From Astropecten irregularis (taxonomy: Eukaryota; Echinodermata; Asteroidea; Paxillosida; Astropectinidae), in assembly GCA_963971285.1 (NCBI GenBank), contig OZ020244.1, forward strand, positions 10,044,001 to 10,108,000: a stretch of DNA of 64,000 bases. Reading direction: 5' to 3'. Under the pieces are notes generated by a model. It made no database searches. It was not told the origin of the DNA and worked only from the letters and a program-made list of their open reading frames with translations. Below, in pieces: positions 35,007 through 47,337 of the stretch. Each line of letters opens with the position of its first letter. Within the stretch, counting starts at the first letter, position 1. A program made the position numbers and the translations under genes.

Positions 35007-38000
35007 ATGTCTTCATTGAACTTGAAAATTTTGAGTGATACATGCCAACGTGGTAAAACGTTGATGACATCAGCAATAAGTGACAAAGATGAAGTGATGG
35101 ATGTTCTGGTGTTAAATGATCTTGAGAGACTTTCATCCAAACTGGTGGCGAACAGATTTGTGAAACTCACAAACTATAGTTTACAAGATAGACCAAATAA
35201 AAGGGTAGTCAAAGTTACGGGAAAAACAAGGGTAAGTTAATGATTGTGTATTACTAATTAATGTACAATTTCATTTCACTTGTTGATGTATGTTGATTGC
35301 TGAATTCACTGCAGTGTATTTGTTCATTAGCTGTTCCGACATTCTCGGAACAGGTATTGTTTTTGTGCGCATTTTTCATTATTCCTTCGCACTTTTTGCT
35401 CCCATAGCTTTGTGCATTAAGTTTTGTCAGAATTCCCCTTGTGGCATATTATATCTTGTCTTAATTCTCTTATTTTTCTTACACCACTCTGTGTTTTATT
35501 CCAGATCCTTACTTTTTCATGAATATTCATAAGTAGTAACCTTCTTTTACAGTTCACCGCCCTGGGCCATGGCTTTCTGCACTAACTTTCACTATTTTGT
35601 TTATGAATAGAACCCTCCAACCTTCTGGCTTGGTCCTAAATTCCTATGGCTTTGTTTCTTTGTGCTTGCCTATCTTTTGTTGGTGTTCTTATGAATGAAG
35701 TGGGGTTTTGGGTGTAGATAAGGTATTACATGTAAGGCGTGTAGGCAGAGCTCTTGCTGTCCTTCAAAGAGGAAGGTTGTGCACTACCGATTGAATCTTA
35801 TAGAATGAAAGATAGAGAGACTTGAATTTTGCCAGATCACCAGAGCCGCGTTCTGCTGTTGTGCTGCCTTTTGCTAGGCTACTTCTTTGCTGAAGCAGAT
35901 ATTTCTGCAGCCTGCTAAATTTATTAGCAAGTTTTGATTGAAGCACAAATAGACCGACAGAGCGGCTAGATCTGCAATCAAGATCTTCAACAGCAAGAAA
36001 ACCGTAAGTAAATTTTTGTGTTCATTTTACATTTGTTAAGATGAATTAAGGAGCTTAAGTTTTGAATGTTAGAAACCCCACGTTGTGTTTGCGCTTTGAT
36101 TTTGATATTTATTGTCTGATTAATGACCTTGACTATACTTTAGCATTTTCCTTTCGATTTAAAAGAGATATGTTTAGCAATATAATTTAGTTACCTTGAG
36201 ATTATTTGTATGTATTTTGGCCAACTCCTTTAAACCATAGATGGTCCAATTTGGTATGCCGGTGATGTCCGCCACAGACAATCTCCGAGCTAGCTAGGCG
36301 ATAACCGAAGTCCACTTTGCAGCCAGTCGTAGAGAACGACAGAGTGCGCTCCTTTGTCACCCGGTAGAGTCGAGCCCTGACGTGCGACGCATGTGCCTCG
36401 CCAAGTGCAAGCCGTGAGCATGGACTGAGCTCGAGCCGATAACCAAACAGTTATTAGGCCTAAACGGTGGGAAATTTATTCAGTATGTGCTGAAACGATG
36501 TTTCACCCACTCGTACCTGTTTGAGGAATTTTAAGGAATGTGTATTTTAATGTAAGTGATGTGTTTTTTTCTTTGCACCTTGTTACACTTGTAACTTATA
36601 CTTAGTCATTGATGTGTTTTGCTGTATTTCAGGAGAAATTGACATGAGACGGGTAGATTTAAGGTAAACCCTGTTTGTATTGAAATCTTTTGAAAAGTTG
36701 TGACAAATACATGTATACTTGTCTTGATGCCAGAGTAGTCTTTTGAGGGGTTAGCGAACTTTTGCGAGGTAAATTCGTAGTATTGAATTCCGATTCTGAG
36801 TATAGTTTTGATGATTTACGGGAGAAACCCAAGTTTGATGTGTCACTGACTAGAAATCGCTGGCAACCTAAATTAAACCTCATTTAAATTTGTGGGATCC
36901 TAATTATTGCTGTAGCCGTTGTTATTATTACCTTTTTTGCTGTCATAATTATTATTACTAATGATCATGCAACTCGTGCCCTTTTTGGGTCTTGACAGAG
37001 GAAACACTTATTTACAAATCCTCTTTTGCCCTTTAACAATCTAATTTGTACATAAATAAGTTTGTGATATGATTAAATTAAACTGTTTATTTTGTGATAA
37101 GAATTTTTCTGTTTGGACATTGTAATCATTCAGTAGTCTGCATGTTGTTTCATCCTACTTTCCTGGTCACAGAATTAGGCTCTTAGGGTAACTGTGACAA
37201 GTTTGTTTATTGCTTATCTCTTCTTAGCTTCTTCTGATCAGCTTAGATGAAGTATCATTTGAAAGCTTATAAGCTAACGGTTGATAAAAATCATGATTTA
37301 AAAAAATAAAATGGATTTATTTGTATTTAAATCGTTTTTTTTTATATTTAAATTAAATTCTTAATTGTTTTTATGTAATAACATCTTACTGTCATAACAT
37401 TTTGCTTAAAAAAAACACATAAATGCTGCCAAATTGCATCTTGTCGCTAGGGCATTGTAGGTCATTAAAATGTAGCCAAAAAACCAAAGCAACAAAAAAC
37501 AGAAAATTACTGACAGATCACTACAGGCATGCTGTACTGTATTCTTGTTGATGGGATGTTTAAGACCACATAAAGATGTTTCATGGCTTGCAGTTGTACG
37601 TACCAGTGGTCCATTTGCATCTCATGTGTATAGAGCTAATAATGACAGTATTAATGTGCAAAGTCAAGATGTAGTGATGTACACAAACAAAAGTTAATTC
37701 TGTGCAGTACATCTATGTATTAATATAATGTGTATACATTACAAGTAATGCTGTACACATAATTTGCTTCAGAATACTGCCTAATTTTTCATGCATACAT
37801 ATACAGTATGTGTGTACATACTGTACATGCATGCGTATTTTGTACAGTAAAAACTAATGTAAAAACACAACATAAACTGTTTTAAGACACCCTGTTGTAG
37901 TGGAAAAATTAAGCCAAAAGTTAATGGAAGTATTCTTTCAGTAAGATATTCTGTTTAAAAAAAAATCAAGAAATAATGAAAGAAATCATTATTGATTTTT

Positions 38001-39000
38001 TTGAGCGATTTATTTGATTTTTTCCCATTTATTTAAATCAATGATTTAAATCGAGTGATTTAAATCAAACAATCCTGTAAGCTAAGGATCATTCTGGCAC
38101 CGAGTTGGAAAAAAATCTTAATTAATTAGCCACGTGACAGTCATTTAAATATTTAATTAGAAAATTTTGTTAGCAGTATATCTCGAGAAGGGTAAGTGCT
38201 ACGGTAATGATTCTTTTTGCGAAAGCTTTGTTATATCTTTTAGTTTGTGGATGCTGCCACAATATTTACGTCATCATGACGTCATCAAAAAAGCTGATTT
38301 TTTGGTTATTGGTATATCTCGATAACAGTATAAGTGCTATAGTAATGATTCTTGTTACAAAAGCTTTGTTATATCATGTAGTTGTGCATGCTGTGCCACA
38401 AAATTTACAATGATGTCATCATGACATCATCAAAAAAGCTGATTTTTGGTTAGCAGTATATCTCGAGAACGGTAAGTGGTACAGTAATGATTCTTTTTGC
38501 AAAAACTTTGTAATTTCATGTGGTTGTGCAAGCTGTCACAAAATTTTCCATGTCATCATGATGTCATCAAAAAGGATGATTTTTTGTTTGCAGCATATCT
38601 CAAGAATGACAAATGCTGTGATAATGATTGTTTATAAAAGCTTTGTTACATCATGTACATGCATGAGTGTGCTGCCATGAAATTGACCGTGACGTCACCA
38701 TGACGTCATCAGAGTTTATAAAGCTGATTAAATAAGTCGGAACAGCTTCGTGTTCGTCTATGAACAATTAATTGTCTAGTTTGATTTGCCATTGTCATTT
38801 GTATGTTGTGTTGTTGTTCAATTGCATTCTGTATTGTGATGATTTCTCCAAATGTATTGTTTCAGATCTTTGTTACATCAGAGTTTGATGTAGACGAAAG
38901 AGTAATTGATGAGTTTAATAATGCTCCATCGATAAGAGTGGCAGATGCCATATCTTCTTCACCAATTCGGAGATTCTCTATTCGAGGGCGTGCTGTGAAT
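35007..39000 (+). CDS. Unrecognised spliced gene, two coding exons (partial)
   Basis: Exon 1 is 35007-35231, preceded by a pyrimidine-rich acceptor ending TTTTAG directly before the ATG and followed by GTAAGT. Exon 2 is 38866-39000, with acceptor TTGTTTCAG and donor GTAAAT. Both are in phase 0 and give 120 codons: MSSLNLKILSDTCQRGKTLM, later VLVLNDLERLSSKLVANRFV, and IFVTSEFDVDERVIDEFNNA in exon 2, ending in RFSIRGRAVN. The pattern of a beta-rich first part followed by a second strand-rich part vaguely recalls OB-fold single-strand DNA-binding proteins, but I do not recognise the family. A non-coding exon upstream is implied, and further exons must lie downstream, perhaps beyond the assembly gap. 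The intron of 3.6 kb holds an R2 element. Confidence 0.6.
35329..38780 (+). mobile_element. R2 repeat interrupted by insertions, inside an intron
   Basis: Opens with the degenerate 5' hairpin CTGTTCCGACATTCTCGGAA and closes with GTCGGAACAG, a decayed GTGTTCGT hairpin and TTGTCTAGTTT. The segment up to about 35420 and the segment from about 37195 join to the R2 consensus; 35421-37195 is foreign and contains no recognised gene. A hAT-like element interrupts the second part. Four internal monomers of about 140 bp follow at 38160-38720. Confidence 0.7.
37278..38077. mobile_element. hAT-like non-autonomous element within R2
   Basis: 800 bp flanked by the 8-bp duplication TAAGCTAA (37270-37277 and 38078-38085), which is unique R2 sequence before insertion. 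Ends resemble each other in inverse orientation (GGTTGATAAAAATCATGATT against GATTTAAATCAAACAATCC). AT-rich and non-coding. Confidence 0.7.
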
Positions 39001-39274
39001 GTAAATATATATTTCATATTCAATAATGATGAATTTATTATATTTGTAAATGTTGCTTATGTTGTACATCACAATGATTCTTGGGAAGAGGATCCATGAA
39101 AAAGTTGTTGTGATTGAATTAATTTTTATATTGTTTGGTCAGGTATATTATTGATGTTATCGTTTTGCATATGTAATTTAACTGTGCTATTATATGTTGA
39201 ATTGTAAGCATTGTTTTGTAATATTCTGCTGTTTGGACAAACCGGTATTGCATTATTCTGACATGGTACTCCCC
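39001..39274 (+). other. Presumed intron after exon 2
   Basis: Follows the GTAAAT donor. No further coding exon recognised. Confidence 0.4.
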
Positions 39275-39640
39275 TTAAAGGTAGTATCATACTTTGGTAA
39301 GAAACCGAAACAGAAATCTTCACAGATTTACGTATAACTTACAGGGTATGAAGATGGTGGTGGTAGAAACATACCGTTAAAAGTTTTCTGCCTGAAATGG
39401 TGTATTTTTTCCAGAAATTTGTAAAACAACGACCGCAAATCTTTTTGATCTTTTAAAAGGTCAAAAATAAAAGAGAAAAGACTTAAGAAATACTGTGGCC
39501 ATTTTTCACTGTTTTCTCAAAAAGTGGGCACCGTATGGGACTGAAATTTTCACAGATGACTTTTACTGTATCTTCTATGATATTTTTGCCCATGAATCTG
39601 CATTTGTTTGACAAAAACCAAAGTATGATATTACCTTTAA
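39275..39640. mobile_element. R3 MITE (TTAA target)
   Basis: 366 bp including TTAA at both ends, with inverted ends AAAGGTAGTATCATACTTTGG and CCAAAGTATGATATTACCTTT. Relatives lie at about 31795-31990, 54915-55225 and 56758-57078. Non-coding. Confidence 0.75.
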
Positions 39641-39673
39641 ATAATTTATGTGGTTTTTTTTAATGCTGTTATT

Positions 39674-40595
39674 AGCTGTTCTGACATTGCCGATTTGGAA
39701 CAGTTTAAGTTTTTGTTCAGGTTTGTCATTATTATTTCTTTGCAAAATACCCATAGCTGTAGTGCAGTGATTTGTTTATTCATAATGTTTTCTAATCTTC
39801 TGATTTAGCTAATATGAGGTTTCTCATAGAAGCTTATAAGCTGAATATGTTATAAAAAGACTGAGTTTGTAATCATTCTTAATTAATTAGGCATGTGACA
39901 GTCATTTGAAAAGTTAATTGTAAATTTTGTTGGCAGCGTATCTTGGGAACAGAAAATACTACGGAAATTATTTATTTTGCAAAAGCTTTGTTACATCATG
40001 TACATGTACATGCTGCCATAAAATTGAGTGACGTCATCATGATGTTATCAAAACGTCATTAAAAAAAAAATCAATTTTCACTTCATGTTTTAAACAGTGT
40101 CTGATTGTCATGAAACTTGGTAGGTGTGATATCTGTGCTACTGCCCCAAAACTGTGTTTAATGACATCATCGGAACTTGAATTATTAACTGTTTTGTATT
40201 TTTTCGTTCCTTTTCTTCAGAATTAAATCTTCTAATGTGAAAACGGTGAAAATTTCCAAAAATGGAAATTTGTATATGCAATGACAAAAGGAATTATTAA
40301 AACATGACATTTTGGCCTCAAGTTTCCAGAAGGAAAGGAAAACAATCGTTCCACATCGCGCTTCCGTCATTACCATAGTTACGGATATAAACTATGCTGT
40401 TTGACATGGAAAAGTGTAGAACCCATCATCTGGAGGGTGTTTAAAGCAGAGCTGAACTTCATGGCTTCAGTTACTGATTTTTTTGTTGCATTAATTTTCG
40501 GTTTGATTAAACTTTTGGAGAATGCTTAGAGCCTATAATGGTTATTATTTTAGTCGGAACAGCTTTGTGTTCGTTTACAAACAAAAATGTCTAGT
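39674..40595 (+). mobile_element. R2 repeat, diverged copy
   Basis: Begins AGCTGTTCTGACATTGCCG and ends GTCGGAACAGCTTTGTGTTCG followed by AATGTCTAGT. One clear internal monomer with ATGACGTCATCATGA-like sequence near 40030; much of the interior is diverged or replaced. Confidence 0.65.
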
Positions 40596-40902
40596 TATAT
40601 GCTGAATTTATATTGGCCATAGGGTGCCCCTTTTTAATTCTGTGGTTCTCATTTCCGACCGACCCATATTTTGGGCTCCAACCGAAGAAAAAAAAAACTT
40701 TTTCTTTTGCCGCCGACCCTGTCAGAATGGCATAATATAAAAAAATGTGAAGAAAAAAGAATTCCCAGATTTTCTGGAGACAAAATTTGTCTCCAAAATT
40801 TCTGTGATTTTTTTTTTTTGGCCAATACACCTTCAATTTTTATACTTTTTATCACTGAAATAATACAAAAATATTCAAACGCGATTACAGTGAATGCAAG
40901 CC
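40596..40902. other. Non-coding sequence before the gap
   Basis: Contains an imperfect inverted repeat around TTTTCTGGAGACAAAATTTG / CTCCAAAATTTCTG. No gene seen. Confidence 0.4.
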
Positions 40903-41102
40903 NNNNNNNNNNNNNNNNNNNNNNNNNNNNNNNNNNNNNNNNNNNNNNNNNNNNNNNNNNNNNNNNNNNNNNNNNNNNNNNNNNNNNNNNNNNNNNNNNN
41001 NNNNNNNNNNNNNNNNNNNNNNNNNNNNNNNNNNNNNNNNNNNNNNNNNNNNNNNNNNNNNNNNNNNNNNNNNNNNNNNNNNNNNNNNNNNNNNNNNNNN
41101 NN
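40903..41102. other. Assembly gap (200 N)
   Basis: A run of exactly 200 undetermined bases, probably a placeholder of arbitrary length. The flank on the right begins inside an R1 copy. Confidence 0.99.
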
Positions 41103-41489
41103 TCCGTTTTCGAGTTATTTTGAGTCAAACTTCAACTTCCGGTAACACCGGAAGTGAAGGTCATTTGTACACAAGATTGAATATATTAATTGTTGACATT
41201 TACGTGTTGAATGACATATGTTAATATCAAAATCATAGGTCATGTGGTTCTCAAGTTATAAAGCACCAAAGTTTTTTCCTAAGAACGCGCGTAATTTGAT
41301 ACCCGATGACGTCATCATGACGTCAATCTTCTAGGTACAACTTGGCATCACTACCAAAGTTCCCACCAAGTTTCAGGTCAATATCTTGTAACAGTCCTAT
41401 AGAAGTCCTGCTGACAAATTTGGGAAGAAAAAAATTAAAAAAAAGAAAACTCGAAACAATAACAATAGGTGTTCGGCTTGAACCCGAAC
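41103..41489 (-). mobile_element. R1 repeat, part right of the gap (copy E)
   Basis: Begins inside R1 at the position of the ETS palindrome (41135-41155) and includes the tandem CRE at about 41308-41326. It ends in the 5' hairpin at the inversion point. Confidence 0.8.
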
Positions 41490-41511
41490 GTTCGGGTTCA
41501 AGCCGAACACC
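41468..41511. repeat. Perfect 44-bp palindrome at an R1 head-to-head junction
   Basis: Half-site GGTGTTCGGCTTGAACCC plus GAAC is followed at once by its exact inverse, with the centre between 41489 and 41490. The symmetry extends seven more bases on each side with one mismatch. It is formed by two R1 5' ends facing each other. Confidence 0.93.
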
Positions 41512-42543
41512 GATTGTTAGGTGTTCGGGTTCAAGCCGAACACCTATTGTAATTGTTCGAGTTTTATTATTTTTTTTTTCCATTTTTTTTCTTCCCAAAC
41601 TTGTCAGCAGGACTTCTATATGACGGTTACAAGATATTGACTTGAAACTTGGTGGGAACTTCGGTCATGATGCCAAGTTGTATTTAGAAGATTGACGTCA
41701 TGATTACGTCATCGGGTATCAAATTACACGCGTTTTTAGGAAAAACTTTGGTGCTCTATAACTTGTGAACCACATGACCTACGATTTTGATATTCACATA
41801 TGTTACTCATCACGTTAATCTCAACAATTGTTATATTAGTCATGTGTACAAATGACCTCTACTTCCGGTGTTACCGGAAGTTGAATTTTAACTCAAAATA
41901 ACTAAAAAACGAAAGCATTTGGGGAAAAAAACTCTGAGGCTAAAAGATAGAGAAGGTCTCTGGCTTTCAGAAAATATAAACGATGACGTCATGCGTGCTA
42001 TATAGCGCCCTCTACGGTTCATTAAAGATATACAGTGATTACGTAATCCAAAAGTAAACAACGGATTTCCGCCAAATTTGGTGACTCTGAAGCACTTATC
42101 AACTTAGACATGTGTGTGAAGTTTGAAATTTGTGACGTCATGCAACCGGAAGTTATGCGCTTTTAAAGGAAACATGATGTAATTATTCAAATACTGTTTA
42201 TTCATTAATTACATGACGTACATCAGTGAAAATTGCAAATTGTTTACATCGTACGCATTCGATGATTTTTGCAAATGTTCAGTTGTTTGTGATTAACTAA
42301 CCGGAAGTTATCGTCCGGGCAATTTTACATTATTTAAAGGTGACACCATTTTCTGTACGCTATCAGTCAGTGTACATATAATACGAATACACTGCACTCG
42401 GCATGATCAGTATTTGCTCAGTCACACAGTTTAGTGTATTTCAATATGCCACACATGCGTTCCAACAGACATTCTCTTAACAGTTCCAGTACGAAATGAG
42501 ACCCCGAACACCTAGTGGCTGTTCCCACAACCACAATGTCTAG
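41490..42543 (+). mobile_element. R1 repeat, short form (copy F)
   Basis: Two consecutive 5' hairpin copies (GTTCGGGTTCAAGCCGAAC), then the standard short body. ETS palindrome at 41861-41881. It ends CCGAACACCTAGTGGCTG and ACCACAATGTCTAG. Confidence 0.8.
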
Positions 42544-43508
42544 TTATTGTTCGAGTTTTTTTTTTCTTTTTTTTCTTTTTCTTCTTCCCAAACTTGTCAG
42601 CAGGACTTCTATATGACAGTTACAAGATATCGACATGAAACTTGGTGGGAACTTCGGTCATGATGTCAAGTTGTATTTAGAAGATTGACGTCATGATGAC
42701 GTCATCGGGTATCAAATTACAAGCGTTTTTAGGAAAAACTTTGGTGCTTTATAACTTTAGAACCACATGACCTACGATTTTGACATTGACATATGTTACT
42801 CAACACGTGAATGTCAACAATTAATATATTCAGTCTTGTGTACAAATGACCTTCACTTCCGGTGTTACCGGAAGTTGAAGTTTGACTCAAAATAACTCGA
42901 AAACGGAAGGATTTGGGCACATAAAACCTCTCTGCGAAGAAAGATAGAGTAGGTCTTAAGCTTTCAGAAAATATAAACGATGACGTCATACACGCTGTAT
43001 AGCGCCCTCTACGGTGGATTAAAGATATACAGTGATTACGTAATCCAATAGTAAACAACGGATTTCCGCCAAATTTGGTAAGTGTGAAGCACTAATGCAC
43101 CTTGACATGTGTGTGAAGTTTAACATCTGTGACGTCATTCAACCAGAAGTTATGTGTTTTTAAAGGAAACATGATGTAATTATTCAAATGCTGTTTATTC
43201 GGTAATTGCATGACGTACATCAGTGCAAATTGAAAATTGTTTACATCGTACGCATACGATGATTTTTGCAAATCTTCAGTTGTTTGTGATGAATTAACCG
43301 GAAGTTATCGTCCGGGCAATTTTACATTATTTAAAGGTGACACCATTTTCTATACGCTATCAGTCAGTGTACATAATACGAATACACTGCACTCAGCATG
43401 ATCATTTGCTCCGTCACACAGTTTAAGTGTATTTCAATATGCCACACATGCGTTCCAACAGACATTCTCATAACAGTTCCAGAACGAAATGAGACCCCGA
43501 ACACCTAG
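42544..43508 (+). mobile_element. R1 repeat, short form (copy G)
   Basis: Lacks the full 5' hairpin. Tandem CRE near 42688, ETS palindrome at 42855-42875. It ends at CCGAACACCTAG without the terminal hairpin. Confidence 0.78.
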
Positions 43509-45254
43509 TTTTTTTTTCATTTTTCTTCTTCCCAAACTTGTCAGCAAGACTTCTATATGACAGTTACAAGATATTGACATGAAACTTGGTGGGAACTTCG
43601 TTCATGATGTCAAGTTGTATTTAGAAGATTGACGTCATGATGACGTCACCGGGTATCAAATTACACACGTTTTTAGGAAAAACTTTGGTGCTTAATAACT
43701 TGAGAACCACATGACCTACGATATTTATATTGACATATGTTACTCACCACATGAATCTCAACAATTAATATATTAAATGTTGTGTACAAATGACCTTCAC
43801 TTCCGGTGTTACCGGAAGTTGAAGTTTGACTCAAAATAACTCGAAAACGGAAGGATTTGGGCACATAAAACCCGTTAGGTAAAAGATAGAGTAGGTCTTG
43901 GGCTTTCAGAAAACGCTGTATAGCGCCCTCTACGGTGGATTAAAGATACGCAGTGATTACGTAATCCAAAAGTAAACAACGGATTTCCGCCAAATTTAGT
44001 TAGTGTGAAGCAATAATGCACCTTGATATGTGTGTGAAGTTTAAACATTTTTGACGTCATTCAACCGGAAGTTATGCTCTTTTAAAGGGAAAATGACTTA
44101 ATTATTCAAATACTGTTTACTCAGTAATTACATGACGTACATCAGTGAAAACTGCAAAGTATTTACATTGCATGCATTCAATGACGTCTGTTAATGTTCA
44201 GTTACTTGTGATGAATTAACCGGAAGTTATTGTCCAGACAATGTTATATATATTTAAAGGTGATGCCATGTATATAAACCTCCATGGTATATAACTTCTT
44301 ATCAGATCTTTCAATCAATTTGTTTACTCAACCACTTAAGGTATCATTAACTAATTGCTTGCTTCAGTGCTGATGTGATTACAAGAGACTCTGATTACTA
44401 CCAGATGGCAGTTACTGCAAGGTGATTGGAAAGTGAATCATTACATTGTCTCAGTGGAAACACATGATAGCCTCAACACAAGAGTTTAATACACCTCATA
44501 CACTTTTGAAAAGTGAATTTTAACCAAACAAAGGCCCAGACAAAGTTCCTACAGCGTAGATGTAAAGTGAACATTTACGGCATCTCTTGATTTTATATGA
44601 ATTTTTAAATATTTCTCACATTAGCCTGTTAACTTTGTACACATACGTGTACATGTGTTACGTGAAAATATGGTCTTTTACAAAAAAATATGATGATCGA
44701 TTGACTCTATTTCCCATAAACTATACTGTATATACGTACATACATGTACATATAATGTCCAATTGCGTGACTCAAAACTTTGTTCAGTTGTTTACATCTT
44801 GCCATAGATATTTGTACGTAAATCTTATTATATACAATTAAATACCAGCACCAAATCTTAATCGAAATGCTATCGATGTACATGTAGGTTGCGGAGTATT
44901 GAACATCATTTTGTCAAATGACAATGTGTTCCATAACACTGCAACTAAATCTACGGCTAAAAATTAAGGTTCTTTTTACGTTGATATATGGTCACTTTTA
45001 AACCCTATGTCTTAATCAAACAAAATAAAACTGTGATCATATTTAAAATTATTGTCCAGACAATATTATATATATTTAAAGGTGAAGCTATTTCCTATAA
45101 TCTGTTAGTCAATGTACAGTACAAATGTGTTTCAATATGCCATCATATGAGGGATGATTGATCACATACATTCCAACATACGTTCAAATAACAGTTCCAC
45201 TACGAAATGAGACCCCGAACACCTAGTGGTTGTTACCACAATCACAATGTCTAG
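43509..45254 (+). mobile_element. R1 repeat, long form (copy H)
   Basis: Contains the internal insert of about 850 bp in the same position as copies A and C. The ETS palindrome is at 43799-43819. The full 3' end, with the hairpin GGTTGT/ACAACC variant and ATCACAATGTCTAG, closes it. Confidence 0.8.
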
Positions 45255-45404
45255 TTTTTTATTTCAGGTATTTTTGAAGGTTTAACTTGAGTTATGAAAT
45301 TCTGCCCGGTTTCAGAGTGTCCACACGATCATTCTTTTTAACGTTCTTCCAACTTTAACCGTTTCGACGACATCGTGATGACATCGCGGTCATTTTCCCT
45401 GTCG

Positions 45405-45926
45405 GTATGCACAACTACAGAACTTTTTCAACAAGAATCATTTCCGTAGAAATTTTGGTTCTCAAGATACGCTGCGAACAAAATGGCCCAATCCCGATTT
45501 TTTCAAACACCACATATTTTCATGGAAGGATACACAACTACAGAATGTTGCAACAAGAATCATTTTCATAGCGATTTTGATTCTACGAGACAACGCTGCG
45601 AACAAAATAGCCCGAGCCTGATTGTTTAAACACCTCAGACGATGTTTTCTATTTTACTTATAACGCGCGAGGCTGCTATTTCTGTGATACAGTGTCTGCA
45701 TTACTTGCTACCGCGATACACACGTAAGTTCGTATCTCAAGCCAGGGTTATGAAACATAACACAAACTGGACCGCATGATAATTTTCGTGGCTGCATGCA
45801 CAACAACATGATAACAAATCTTTTGTAAAAAGAATCATTACCGTAGCACTTACCGTTCTCGAGATATACTGCTAACAAAATTTACTAATTATATATTCAA
45901 ATGACTGTCACGTGGCTAATTAATTA
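45405..45926 (-). mobile_element. R2 fragment, inverted
   Basis: Inverted R2 monomers, recognised by AAAAGAATCATTACCGTAGC, CGTTCTCGAGATATACTGC and the flanking GTCACGTGGCTAATTAATTA. No 3' terminus is seen. Confidence 0.6.
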
Positions 45927-46036
45927 GCTGTTCCGACATTTCGGATGTCGAAACAGGTTTAGTTTTTGCTTAGATTTTTATTAGCTGTTCCGACATTTCG
46001 GATGTCGGAACAGGTTTAGTTTTTGCTTAGATTTTT
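45927..46036 (+). repeat. Two tandem R2 5'-terminal units
   Basis: The 5' hairpin CTGTTCCGACAT-TTCGG-ATGTCGGAACAG plus GTTTAGTTTTTGCTTAG repeats with a period of about 50 bp directly before a longer copy. One has a mutated arm (GTCGAAACAG). Confidence 0.75.
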
Positions 46037-47257
46037 AGCTGTTCCGACATTGCCGATGTCGGAACAGGTATTGTTTTCGTTCGAATTTTTCACTATTATT
46101 ATTCTTTATCGTCCAGATTTTGTTTATTGTTTATCTCTCCTTAGCTTCTTCCGATCAGCTTAGATGAGGTATCTTCTGAAAGCTTATAGGCTAAGGATCA
46201 TTCTGACACAGAGTTGTACAAATTCTTAATTAATTAGCCAAGTTACAGTCATTTGAATATTTAATTAGTAAATTTTGTTCGCAGCATATCTCGAGAATGA
46301 TAAATGCTACGGACATGATTCTTTTTGCAAAAGCTTGAATATATCATGTAGTTGTGCATGCTGCCACGAAAATGACCATGACGTCATCATGAAGTCATCA
46401 TGACGTCATCGAAGTCGAAATTTGTGCTTCCTATTTAAAGATAAGTAATTTGTTGATTTTTGTCTACGGTTACTTCTAAAATTTACTAAAAATTATGTGT
46501 CGGAGAATTTTACATTGAGATGGATTAACTGATGGAATTGCTACGTGAAACATTAAAAACTGATTGTAAAAAAAACACCTTTTAGGCCTTATACTTCAAA
46601 AAGAATGAATAAACTCCCGCTTTGTGTGACGTCTCGTGACTATGGCTTGAGATGCGAAGATACCCGTAGATCGCGATCGGGGTCGATAGAAGCACAGCAA
46701 TAGCACCACCAAGCATTTGAACTTATTGTGACAAGTGACAGAGGCTGCATCCGGCGGAATCTGTTAGAGGAGGTCTCCGTTCCATGAAATTGACCGTGAC
46801 GTCATCATGACGTCATGAAAAAGGCTAAATTTTGTTTGCAGCATATTTCGAGAACCACAAATACTATGGTAATGATTCTTTTTGCAAAAGCTTTGTAATA
46901 TCCTGTAGTTGTATGCTGCCACGAAATGTACCGTGACGTCATCATGACGTCATCAAAAAAGCAGATTTTTGGTTAGCAGTATATCTCGAGAACGGTATTT
47001 TTTTTTTGAAAAAGCTTCGTTATATCATGTGGTTGTGCATGCTCTCACGAAATTTACCATGACGTGATCATGACGTCATCAAAAAAGCTGCTATGGTAAT
47101 GATTAAATCTTTTTGCAAAAGCTTTTTTAGATCCCCTAGATATGCATGTTGCCTTGGAAATGACAGTGACGTCATCATGATGTCACCAGAGCTTATAAAG
47201 CTGATCAAATAAGTCGGAACAGCTCCGTGTTCGTCCACGAACACTTAAATGTCTAGT
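46037..47257 (+). mobile_element. R2 repeat (copy d)
   Basis: A complete element: 5' hairpin with TGCCG loop, body with monomers carrying TGACGTCATCATGACGTCA, and 3' GTCGGAACAGCTCCGTG plus the GTGTTCGT/ACGAACAC hairpin, then AATGTCTAGTT. A non-monomer segment at about 46430-46780 appears inserted. Confidence 0.78.
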
Positions 47258-47337
47258 TATTATTAGCTGTTCCGACATTTCGGATGTCGGAACAGGTTTA
47301 GTTTTTGCTTAGATTTTTATTATTATTAGCTGTTCCG

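Noticed and set aside
36240..36430. GC-rich patch considered as a tRNA or other structured RNA
   Set aside because: No cloverleaf, no A and B boxes in correct spacing.
35764..36883. Minus-strand frames of 60 and 74 codons in the intron as an embedded gene
   Set aside because: No domain recognised and they lie in a segment inserted in R2; too weak to call.
46430..46790. Segment inside R2 copy d considered as a tRNA-derived SINE
   Set aside because: It resembles 57230-57350, but no promoter boxes or tail could be identified.
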